Source: CAZKGE01 sp964636405 (lineage in GTDB: Bacteria; Bacillota; Clostridia; Christensenellales; CAG-138). From it: 13,747 nucleotides of DNA. The notes under the pieces were generated by a model. That model was given only the letters and a program-made list of their open reading frames with translations. It made no database searches and was not told the DNA's origin. Positions 1 to 6,635 of the stretch are shown here, piece by piece. The stretch spans positions 1-13,747 of the forward strand of contig CAZWSI010000036.1 in assembly GCA_964636405.1 (NCBI GenBank), written 5' to 3'. The number at the start of each line of letters is the position of its first letter. Within the stretch, counting starts at the first letter, position 1. The translations under genes were made by a program, and so were the position numbers.

Positions 1-1
1 C

Positions 2-367
2 GCCAAGAACACCTCCATGTACGGCGTGTGGACCATCGGCATCTGCAACAACAGCAAGAATAAGGACCTCGCCCTTAAGCTGCTCCAGTACCTCATGGAT
101 AAGGACGTGCAGCTTGCCTCCATCGAAATCGGCGGCGTTCCCTGCCGCTATAGCTGCCTGCTCAACGCGGACGTGCTGGCCAAGTTCCCGCACCTCAAGA
201 CCGTCTGCGGCGCGCTTGAAACCGGCGTGTACCGCCCCGTCATCGAGCAGTGGGCGGAATTCACCAACATCCTCGGCACCGAGATGGACGCCGTTATCCA
301 GGGCGTAAAGACCATGGATCAGGGCCTCTCCGACGCGCAGGCCGCGCTGGAAATGCTGATGGCTTAA
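2..367 (+). CDS. Extracellular solute-binding protein of a sugar ABC transporter, C-terminal fragment
   Basis: The reading frame is already open at base 2 and runs to a TAA at 365-367, so only the last 121 residues are present and the N-terminal lipoprotein signal lies outside the window. The visible part has the helical C-lobe pattern of family 1 sugar-binding proteins: a stretch like 'GIxNNSKNKDLALKLLQYLMDKDVQ' where helices bracket a residue-swap segment, then 'YRPVIEQWAEF' and a final amphipathic helix ending in MLMA. Such proteins sit outside the membrane and hand sugars or oligosaccharides to the MalF/MalG-type permeases. The permease gene directly downstream on the same strand supports this role. 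The ligand cannot be told from the fragment; nagA downstream hints at an amino sugar or glycan. Family assignment is fairly safe, specificity is unknown. Confidence 0.8.
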   Translation, partial: AKNTSMYGVWTIGICNNSKNKDLALKLLQYLMDKDVQLASIEIGGVPCRYSCLLNADVLAKFPHLKTVCGALETGVYRPVIEQWAEFTNILGTEMDAVIQGVKTMDQGLSDAQAALEMLMA

Positions 368-390
368 GCCGCGATTCTTCCGCATGCAAA

Positions 391-424
391 GCCCCGGCGC
401 CGTCAAACGCGGCGGCGCCGGGGC
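391..424 (+). other. Intercistronic GC-rich hairpin between binding-protein and permease genes
   Basis: A perfect 12-bp inverted repeat (GCCCCGGCGCCG at 391-402, CGGCGCCGGGGC at 413-424) surrounds a 10-nt loop, 23 nt after the binding-protein stop. No run of T follows, so it is not a classical intrinsic terminator. Similar hairpins in sugar ABC operons protect or process the upstream mRNA so that the binding protein is made in excess over the membrane parts; that role here is an inference. A separate perfect 12-bp palindrome, TTCGGCGCCGAA, follows at 432-443. Confidence 0.6.
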
Positions 425-511
425 GAACGGATTCGGCGCCGAACGCAAGCTGCCCGGCGCGCTTCCGCAAGAAATCCGGGCCAAAGGGCCCAGAACGTGA
501 GGGCACCCCGC

Positions 512-1414
512 ATGAAACAAGCCAAACCGCAACTCCGGCGCGTCAGGGCGCCCCATCTGGGCGAGCGCGTATTCCCGCGCGCCATGATCACCCCGACGCT
601 GATCGTACTGCTTGTCATGACCGCGTATCCGCTCGTTTTTACGCTCATTTACAGCTTTACCGATTATAACTATCTCAAGGGGCCGCAAAGCGCCAGCTTC
701 ATCCTGTTTAAGAATTACGCCACGCTCTTCAAGAACGGCTATTTCCGGCAGGCGCTTGGCAACACGGTCAAGTTTACCATTCTCGCGGTGGTGTTCGAAA
801 TGCTTTTCGGGCTGCTGGTGGCGCTGTTTGTCCACAGCCTGCGCCGGGGCAAAAAGCTCATGCGAACTCTCCTTCTGCTGCCGTACCTTTTGCCGACGGT
901 CACGGTGGCGCTGAGCTGGCGCATGATGCTTTCTGTCAATTACGGCATTGTCAATCAGTTTTTAACCTCGCTGGGGCTGCCCGTGTTCAATTGGTTCATG
1001 GACACAAAGACCGCCTTTGGCACGATTCTGGTCATCGACGTGTGGCAAAACATCCCCTTTGTCTTCCTGCTGCTGTACGCGGCGCTGCAATCCGTGCCCG
1101 AGGAGCTGTACGAGGCCGCTCGTATCGACGGGGCGGGGGCCCTCCATCAGTTCCGCTATGTGACTTTCCCCCATTTGAAAACAAGCCTTGCCCTCTGCGC
1201 GCTCATGCGCTCCATCGATACCTTCCGTCTCTTTGAAAAGGTGAACATCCTCACCGGCGGCGGGCCGGCGGGCACGACCTCCACCATTACGCAGTTTCTG
1301 TATACCTACGGCATCAGCAATCTCAAATTCGGCCTGGGCAGCGCGGGCGCGGTCATCATGACCATTCTTGTGCTCGTGCTCTCGAGCGTGTATATCAAGC
1401 GGGCGCTTAAATGA
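512..1414 (+). CDS. ABC transporter permease, MalF/UgpA-type (carbohydrate uptake)
   Basis: This 300-residue membrane protein is one half of the transmembrane channel of a carbohydrate importer. It has about six hydrophobic segments: the first near residues 25-48, others near 85-108, 118-140, 168-190, 222-235 and 275-295. The EAA loop that docks the ATPase is clear at residues 201-223 (EAARIDGAGA...FPHLK). A typical substrate-side 'LTGGGPAGTT' segment follows. ATG at 512 is preferred over an in-frame GTG at 497 because GAGGG (499-503) lies 8 nt ahead of the ATG. It follows a solute-binding protein gene by 144 nt. The usual MalG-type second permease does not follow; instead the stop codon overlaps the next start as ATGA. 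The partner permease and the ATPase must be encoded elsewhere, or upstream of the window. Confidence 0.92.
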   Translation: MKQAKPQLRRVRAPHLGERVFPRAMITPTLIVLLVMTAYPLVFTLIYSFTDYNYLKGPQSASFILFKNYATLFKNGYFRQALGNTVKFTILAVVFEMLFGLLVALFVHSLRRGKKLMRTLLLLPYLLPTVTVALSWRMMLSVNYGIVNQFLTSLGLPVFNWFMDTKTAFGTILVIDVWQNIPFVFLLLYAALQSVPEELYEAARIDGAGALHQFRYVTFPHLKTSLALCALMRSIDTFRLFEKVNILTGGGPAGTTSTITQFLYTYGISNLKFGLGSAGAVIMTILVLVLSSVYIKRALK

Positions 1415-2421
1415 CGGATCGGTGCTTAAAGCTGCGCTTTTTCAACGTGGGCTATGGCGAAGCCCTCCTCCTGACCGCCCAAAACGCGCAGGGCGGAGCC
1501 TTTACCATGCTCATTGACGGCGGCAGCGCGGAGGACGCGGAGTACGCGGGCTTTCCGCAGCGCGTACGCGCGGCGGAGGCGCTTTCCGAGCTGGGCGTTA
1601 CGCGCCTCGACGTGCTGCTCAACACGCACATCCACGAGGATCACACCTGCGGGCTTACGGACATTGCGGCGCAAATGGAGATTGGCGAATACTGGTGCTG
1701 CACGCTGCCCGCCGGGAACGAGTCGTGGCCCTCGCTGCCCGGCGCGCTTGCCGACTACGGCTGCAGCGGCAAGTTTTTGCGCGCGCTCAACGCGCACCGC
1801 GCGCTTCTGTCCGCGCTCCGCGCGCGCGGCGTGCCCGTGCGCATGCTTATTCAGGACGCGTTTGCGCCGGCGCGCACGCTCGCGCCCGGCCTTGCCGTTT
1901 CGGTGCTCGGCCCAACGCGGGCGGAGGCGGCGGACATGTGCGCTCTCCTCGCCGCGCTCTATGCGGAGCCCGCCCCCGAAGCGCGGGCGGCCCTGGTTAA
2001 ACGGGCGGATAAATCCATCAACAACCACAGCGTGATGCTCATGCTCGATTACCACGGCACGCGCATTCTGCTGCCGGGCGATACGAATCGCCTGGGCTAC
2101 GGGCATCTTGACGCGGAGGCGCTGCGCGCGGATGTTTTCAAAATCGGCCACCACGGCCAGCGCGACGGCGTGGACGAAGGCTTGGCCGCGGCCGTTGCGC
2201 CGCGCGTTGTGGTGGTGTGCGCCTCCTCGGACCGGCGCTATAACAGCATGCATCCCGACGCGCTCTCGCTTCTGGCCGCCGTGGGCCGCGCGGAAGCGCC
2301 CGTGCGCTTTCTGCTCAGCGACGTGCCCGAATTGCCCCCCTGGACCGACAACGTGCCCCCGCACCGCGCCTCCGAGCTCACGCTCGGCATGGACGGGGAC
2401 GTTGCGCTGCTGTACAGTTAG
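1411..2421 (+). CDS. ComEC/Rec2-like metallo-beta-lactamase-fold hydrolase
   Basis: A 336-residue protein with no signal peptide and no membrane segments. It matches the stand-alone MBL-fold domain found at the C-terminus of ComEC. The fold begins with 'LRFFNVGYGEALLL' and 'MLIDGG' (residues 8-38). The metal-binding motif HIHEDH is at residues 73-78. 'NNHSVMLML' lies at 204-212, the GDTN metal-bridging Asp region at 223-226, 'KIGHHG' at 244-249, and a last His in 'NSMHPD' near 281. All expected metal ligands appear intact, so it should be an active hydrolase, often a phosphodiesterase or nuclease in this family. Its ATG overlaps the permease stop (ATGA), so it is translationally coupled to a sugar transporter and sits where the second permease would be expected. 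Its substrate is unknown. DNA uptake seems unlikely since no ComEC channel domain is present. Confidence 0.85.
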   Translation: MTDRCLKLRFFNVGYGEALLLTAQNAQGGAFTMLIDGGSAEDAEYAGFPQRVRAAEALSELGVTRLDVLLNTHIHEDHTCGLTDIAAQMEIGEYWCCTLPAGNESWPSLPGALADYGCSGKFLRALNAHRALLSALRARGVPVRMLIQDAFAPARTLAPGLAVSVLGPTRAEAADMCALLAALYAEPAPEARAALVKRADKSINNHSVMLMLDYHGTRILLPGDTNRLGYGHLDAEALRADVFKIGHHGQRDGVDEGLAAAVAPRVVVVCASSDRRYNSMHPDALSLLAAVGRAEAPVRFLLSDVPELPPWTDNVPPHRASELTLGMDGDVALLYS

Positions 2422-2475
2422 CGCGCCGGATTTTTTGCAACGCCGATTCTGACGGAAACGGAGCGAAGGAACGCT

Positions 2476-3600
2476 ATGCTTTTTAGGAACGCGTACGTTT
2501 TTACGGCGGAGGGCCGGTTTGCGCCGGGCGGCTTTCGCGTGGAAAACGGCCGCTTTGCGGAGCTGACGGGGCCCGCGCCCGAAGCGGACGGCGTTGATTT
2601 GGAGGGGGCGCACGTGATCCCCGGCCTAGTGGACGTTCACACGCACGGATGCATGGGCGCGGATTTTTCCGACGGGGACGCAGAGGGGCTTGCGCGCATG
2701 GCGGCCTATCTGGGCCAAAACGGCGTCACCGCCTTTGCCCCGGCCTCCATGACGCTCCCCTACGAGGCGCTTGCGCGCGCCTTTGCCACGGCTGCGGCGC
2801 TGCATGCGCGGCCGCTTTCGGGCTGCGCGCGGCTCATGGGCGTGCATATGGAGGGCCCGTTTTTTTCGTGCGCAAAAAAGGGCGCGCAGAACGCGGCGTA
2901 TCTCAAAGCCCCCGATTTCGACGCCTTTTCGCGCCTGTACGACGCATGCGGGGGGCTTGTACGCATAGTGGACGTTGCGCCGGAGCTTCCCGGCGCGGTG
3001 GATTTTGCCCGGCGCGCCAGCGCGCTGTGCACGGTGTCCGTCGCGCACACGGACGCGGATTACGAGGCCGCCTCGGCTGTGTTCGACGCGGGCGCGACGC
3101 ACCTTACGCATCTGTTTAACGCCATGCCGCCCATCCGTCACCGCGAGCCGGGCGTAATCGGCGCGGCTTCGGAGCGCGCAAGCGTGGCGGCGGAGCTGAT
3201 TTGCGACGGCCTGCACGTGCACCCCAGCGCCGTGCGCATGGCCTTTCAGCTTTTCCCGGGCCGCGTCTGCCTCGTCTCGGACGCGCTGCGCTGCTGCGGC
3301 ATGCCGGAGGGCCGCTATACGCTCGGCGGGCAGGAGGCGCTTTTGTGCGGGACAATCGCAAGATTGGCGGACGGCGTCATCGCCGGTTCGGCCACGAATC
3401 TGTACGCCTGCATGCAAAACGCGACGGCGTTCGGCGTTTCAAGGGAGCGCGCGGTTCTGTCCGCCACGCTCCTTCCGGCGCGGCAAATCGGCTGCGAAGC
3501 GGAAATCGGCTCCATCGAGCCGGGCAAATACGCAGACTTTATCGTGTGCGACGCACAGCTCAACAGACGGAGCGTCTATATTGGCGGAAAACGCGTTTAG
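2476..3600 (+). CDS. nagA: N-acetylglucosamine-6-phosphate deacetylase
   Basis: Cytosolic amidohydrolase that removes acetate from N-acetylglucosamine 6-phosphate to give glucosamine 6-phosphate, feeding glycolysis or cell-wall precursor supply. The 374-residue length is normal for NagA. Motifs occur in order: IPGLVDVHTHG (residues 48-58, metal-site HTH at 55-57), HMEGPF (124-129, metal ligand Glu126), AHTDADY (190-196, His191), HLFNAM (212-217, His212), CDGLHVHP (243-250) and the catalytic Asp269 in VSDA. The C-terminal 'GSIEPGKYADFIV' closes the composite beta-sandwich domain. GAAGGA lies 5 nt ahead of the ATG. It is the last gene of the plus-strand cluster and is followed by a terminator. 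The gene for the next step, nagB, is not in the window. Recognition of the family is very clear; strict sugar specificity (GlcNAc versus GalNAc) is not proven. Confidence 0.93.
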   Translation: MLFRNAYVFTAEGRFAPGGFRVENGRFAELTGPAPEADGVDLEGAHVIPGLVDVHTHGCMGADFSDGDAEGLARMAAYLGQNGVTAFAPASMTLPYEALARAFATAAALHARPLSGCARLMGVHMEGPFFSCAKKGAQNAAYLKAPDFDAFSRLYDACGGLVRIVDVAPELPGAVDFARRASALCTVSVAHTDADYEAASAVFDAGATHLTHLFNAMPPIRHREPGVIGAASERASVAAELICDGLHVHPSAVRMAFQLFPGRVCLVSDALRCCGMPEGRYTLGGQEALLCGTIARLADGVIAGSATNLYACMQNATAFGVSRERAVLSATLLPARQIGCEAEIGSIEPGKYADFIVCDAQLNRRSVYIGGKRV

Positions 3601-3644
3601 GGCCAAACCCTGCCGCGACCAGCCCGAACCGCCGCCGCGCCATA

Positions 3645-3681
3645 CAAAAGGCCCCTTCCCATTCGGAAAGGAGGCCTTTTG
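3645..3681. terminator. Bidirectional intrinsic terminator between convergent genes
   Basis: An inverted repeat CAAAAGGCC-CCTT-CC / GG-A-AAGG-A-GGCCTTTTG forms a stem of about 15 bp with two single-base bulges. It has an A-run on its left edge and a T-run on its right, so it can end transcription in both directions. It lies 44 nt after the nagA stop and about 37 nt after the stop of the convergent FAD-oxidoreductase gene. Confidence 0.9.
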
Positions 3682-3718
3682 CAATCAACAGACAATATCG
3701 GTTGGGGAAGCAAGCGGT

Positions 3719-5101
3719 TCAACAGGTCCTGCGCGGCCAGTTTTCCAGATACGCATTCTGTGCGGCAAGCGATTCGAGCAGACTGGGAATAGAGAGCGAC
3801 CGGGCATCGTTCCCGTTTTCGCGCGCCGCGAGCGCCGCCGCCACGCCTGCAGCATGCCCCATCGCGCCCATTATGCCGGTGGTGCGAAGGGCGGACTGCG
3901 CCTCAAAGGTAGCGGAAAGGCAGCGCCCGGCAACAATCAGATTCGGCACCGCGCCGGATACCATCGCGCGGTAGGGAATCCCGCAGTAGTTCACATACGG
4001 ATAACTCGGCATTACATTGCGCGTGCCCTGCCCGTCCGGGCTGTGGATATCGATAGGGAACGAGCTGTAACAGACTTCATCTTCAAAATGCCGTTGTGAC
4101 AGCACGTCCTCCTCCGTAAGCGTATAAAGCCCGACGATCTGGCGCGAGCTGCGCGTGCCCACGGTGGGGCCGGTAAACATGAGCCGCGCGTTTGCAAAGC
4201 CCGGCACATATTTGCGCAAAAAGCGATCAATCTCTTCGCATTGCCTGCGGCCTTCGATTTCGGCGCGCGTCACATCCTCTGGGTTTGTCGCGTCAAAGCC
4301 CTGCAAGCGCGTGGTATTTACCAGCACCTCGCCCGGCTCGCTTGTTTCGCAAAGAATCACATTATCGCGCGGCACGTCGATTTCTCCGTTTCGCTTCGCT
4401 TCCGCCCATATGTCGTTGAAACCGATGGCTGTGGAAACGCAGGCCTCCTCCTTGAGCACGGAGATGTCCCGAAACATACGCGGGAATTGCTCTGGATGCG
4501 TATAGATAAACCGACGCAGCAGCCCCATGTCTACGCCGAAGTAGCGCGCCTTCATGCCCATGGGTTGACACAGTCCGTCCGATGCGCGGCCCTTGGCGCA
4601 CGGTACGCCCGCGTGGAAGGCTATATCCGCATCGCCGGTCGCATCCACGAATACCTTTGCTTCAATCCGCCCAAAGCCGGCCTTGTTGCACGTATCGATA
4701 TATGCGATTCGATCCTCTTTGCATACTGCGCCGCCTATCATCGTGTGATAAAGCAGCGAACCGCCCGCTTCCAGCAACATGGTTTCCAGTTCAATCTTGG
4801 CGCTCTCAATATCGATGTTGACGAGCGAGGAAACATAGTTCGAGGTGTCGCGTATGTAGCCCGTGGACTTGCCTTTTTGCACAAGCCTTTGAATAAAATC
4901 ATCTGCAAGTCCGCGTATGATTTGCTTTTCGCCCGCATGGAACGTTGCCATCGGGCCAATACCGCTGCGCGTCAGCGTGCCGCCAAGATACCCGTCCTGT
5001 TCCACAACAAGCGTATCCGCGCCCGTACGCGCCGCGGCAATTCCGGCGAACGCCCCCGCCGCACCGCCGCCGCAAACTACCACGTCATACCGATTCTTCA
5101 T
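3719..5101 (-). CDS. FAD-dependent oxidoreductase, FAD_oxidored (pfam12831) type
   Basis: A 460-residue soluble flavoprotein. The N-terminus is a Rossmann dinucleotide-binding fold: 'DVVVCGGGAAG' (residues 6-16), followed by the Glu in 'LVVEQDGYLGG' that binds the FAD ribose. 'VFVDATGDADIAFHAG' is the second FAD-contacting strand, and the C-terminal signature 'AGRCLSATFEAQSALRTTG...GHAAGVAAALA' is typical of the FAD_oxidored family seen in many carbohydrate or glycan loci. No signal peptide is present. The family oxidises or reduces substrates that are mostly undefined, so the reaction cannot be named. It is the last gene of the minus-strand unit, 19 nt behind the alpha/beta-hydrolase stop, with GAGG 4 nt ahead of its ATG. 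It ends just before the bidirectional terminator. Loose relatives are succinate dehydrogenase-type and fumarate reductase-type flavoproteins, but the covalent-FAD motifs of those are not seen. Confidence 0.85.
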   Translation of the reverse strand: MKNRYDVVVCGGGAAGAFAGIAAARTGADTLVVEQDGYLGGTLTRSGIGPMATFHAGEKQIIRGLADDFIQRLVQKGKSTGYIRDTSNYVSSLVNIDIESAKIELETMLLEAGGSLLYHTMIGGAVCKEDRIAYIDTCNKAGFGRIEAKVFVDATGDADIAFHAGVPCAKGRASDGLCQPMGMKARYFGVDMGLLRRFIYTHPEQFPRMFRDISVLKEEACVSTAIGFNDIWAEAKRNGEIDVPRDNVILCETSEPGEVLVNTTRLQGFDATNPEDVTRAEIEGRRQCEEIDRFLRKYVPGFANARLMFTGPTVGTRSSRQIVGLYTLTEEDVLSQRHFEDEVCYSSFPIDIHSPDGQGTRNVMPSYPYVNYCGIPYRAMVSGAVPNLIVAGRCLSATFEAQSALRTTGIMGAMGHAAGVAAALAARENGNDARSLSIPSLLESLAAQNAYLENWPRRTC

Positions 5102-5120
5102 ATCGCCTCATCCGTCCTTT

Positions 5121-5918
5121 TCATGGTCTTTTCAGCCAAGCCAGAGCCAGCTCCAGCCACCCCGCGCAAGCCGCGTCTTCACGCGTTGGATCTCCCTCCG
5201 ACGAGAGTTCATTTGCAAGGCACATGCCGTGCCGTCCGTTGGGATAGATGTGCAGCTCGAAGGGCACGCCGTGCGCAGCAAGCGCTTGTGCAAACATAAG
5301 GCTGTTTTGTACAGGCACATGCTCGTCCGCCGCCGTATGCCAAAGAAAGGTGGGCGGCGTGTGAACGGATACGTGGTTCTCCAACGACATTTTTTCGCGC
5401 GCAGCCGCATCTTCTCCGCAAAGGTTGTCCATGGACGGAGCGTGCGTATACGAGCCGGCCGTAATCACCGGATAGCCGAGTATCATGCGGTTAACCCGCA
5501 TTCGCGCCGTTGGCACTCCGGCAAGAGCGGCCAATTCGGCTGTGTTCCAGTGTACGCCAAGCGCAGCGCACAGGTGCGCGCCCGCGGAAAAACCGCACAG
5601 TATGATTCGGTCGGGATCGATACCCCAAGCTTCCTCATTTTCGCGCAGCAGCGATACGCACGCGGCCAGATCTACAAGCGGCGCTGGATAACGGTGCGGC
5701 AGAAAGCGATATTTCAGCGTGACTGCGTGATATCCCGCACCGGCAAACGCCAATGCGACCGGCTCCGTTTCCCGAAACGTCGTCTTCCAATATGCGCCGC
5801 CCTGAACAACGATAACGACGCCGCGCTTTTGCTTCGGACGCGTCGGCGCGAGCAAATACGCGTCCATGTATGCGTCGTCCGGGGTGTCTGCATGCAGAAA
5901 CACGCGCTTTACAAGCAT
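5121..5918 (-). CDS. Alpha/beta-hydrolase, esterase/lipase-like (Aes / BD-FAE type)
   Basis: A 265-residue cytosolic serine hydrolase that should cleave a carboxylic ester such as an acetyl or acyl group on a small molecule or sugar. The catalytic triad can be assigned: Ser111 in the nucleophile elbow GFSAGAH, Asp198 in 'HTAADEHVP', and His230 in 'YPNGRHGM'. The oxyanion-hole motif is QGGAYW (residues 39-44), a variant of the usual HGGxY in which Gln replaces the first His. 'HRYPAPLVDLAACVSLLRENEEAWGIDPDRI' is the characteristic run before the nucleophile in acetyl-xylan-esterase-like hydrolases. Its start overlaps the stop of the M78-like protease gene by 10 nt, and a GGAGG motif precedes it at suitable distance, so coupling is likely. 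Substrate unknown; sitting beside a flavoenzyme and dehydrogenase suggests deacylation of the pathway substrate (inference). Confidence 0.87.
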   Translation of the reverse strand: MLVKRVFLHADTPDDAYMDAYLLAPTRPKQKRGVVIVVQGGAYWKTTFRETEPVALAFAGAGYHAVTLKYRFLPHRYPAPLVDLAACVSLLRENEEAWGIDPDRIILCGFSAGAHLCAALGVHWNTAELAALAGVPTARMRVNRMILGYPVITAGSYTHAPSMDNLCGEDAAAREKMSLENHVSVHTPPTFLWHTAADEHVPVQNSLMFAQALAAHGVPFELHIYPNGRHGMCLANELSSEGDPTREDAACAGWLELALAWLKRP

Positions 5919-6619
5919 GGCATATCCTCCCCGGAATTTTCTTCCTGCACGGGTTCAAGCAGGCTGCGCGCCTGCGCAAGGCGCGCGCACAGATCCGTCT
6001 CCGTCCATTTCCCCGTTGCGATAAAGTACAGATAGTCCGTCAGATTCGGTAAAAAATTCAGGTTAAGCAGGGCCTTGGCAAACGCGTGCGCAGCCACCTC
6101 GCTGCAGCGCATGATGCGCGCAAACCTGCGCTTGCCAAACAGCTTGGTAATTTCAACCTTTTCGGTTTTATCCGCCGTATCGCCGATTTCAGAAAACTCA
6201 AGATAGTGATAGTACTCGTGCGCCGCCAGCATATCGCGCGCGGTTTCGAAGGTAAAGCGGCTTTCCGGCGGAAGCAGAGGATTTACGTTCTCCACCAAAT
6301 CGGCAATAGCCGTGCGAAACAGCGTAAGCTCCGCGCCGCCGTCCCGCGCATACGATATCTTTGCGCGAAAGGTCATACCGGCCATACCCTGTTTAGAATC
6401 GGACAAGGTGATATGAATGCGCTTTTTCTCGCACAACTGCGCAATGCTCGGCGAATCAATGCCTTCACCGCGCAGCTTTTCCGCCTGTTCGCGCCCGGAA
6501 AGGAGCGATGCGGACACATAGCTCCGCACGTGTCCCGCCGAAATGCGGTGAAACAAAAGGTCGCGCTGAAGCTCAAGCACCGCCAGCGTCTCGTCGTTTC
6601 CATACAGCGCATGCCCCAT
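5909..6619 (-). CDS. ImmA/IrrE-like (M78 family) zinc metallopeptidase
   Basis: A protein of about 236 residues with a gluzincin-like signature: HEYYH (residues 134-138, HExxH) preceded by 'RFTFETARDMLAA', and a downstream Glu174 in 'RCSEVAAHAFAKALL', the pattern of the third zinc ligand and following helix in ImmA/IrrE proteins. No helix-turn-helix and no signal peptide are seen. Family members cleave transcriptional repressors (ImmA, IrrE); whether this one does is unknown. The start is uncertain. AGGAGG at 6632-6637 overlaps the upstream TAG. ATG at 6631 directly abuts it, GTG at 6622 is 9 nt away, and ATG at 6619 is 12 nt away. I chose 6619; a longer frame opens at 6724 but lies within the upstream gene. 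The context is odd, since such peptidases usually sit in mobile elements, not catabolic operons. Confidence 0.72.
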   Translation of the reverse strand: MGHALYGNDETLAVLELQRDLLFHRISAGHVRSYVSASLLSGREQAEKLRGEGIDSPSIAQLCEKKRIHITLSDSKQGMAGMTFRAKISYARDGGAELTLFRTAIADLVENVNPLLPPESRFTFETARDMLAAHEYYHYLEFSEIGDTADKTEKVEITKLFGKRRFARIMRCSEVAAHAFAKALLNLNFLPNLTDYLYFIATGKWTETDLCARLAQARSLLEPVQEENSGEDMPCL

Positions 6620-6635
6620 CACCGCTTCCATCCTC

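Noticed and set aside
1426..2613. 395-codon minus-strand open frame antisense to the MBL hydrolase gene
   Set aside because: Arg/Ala/His-rich translation typical of a high-GC shadow frame; the plus-strand gene has all MBL motifs.
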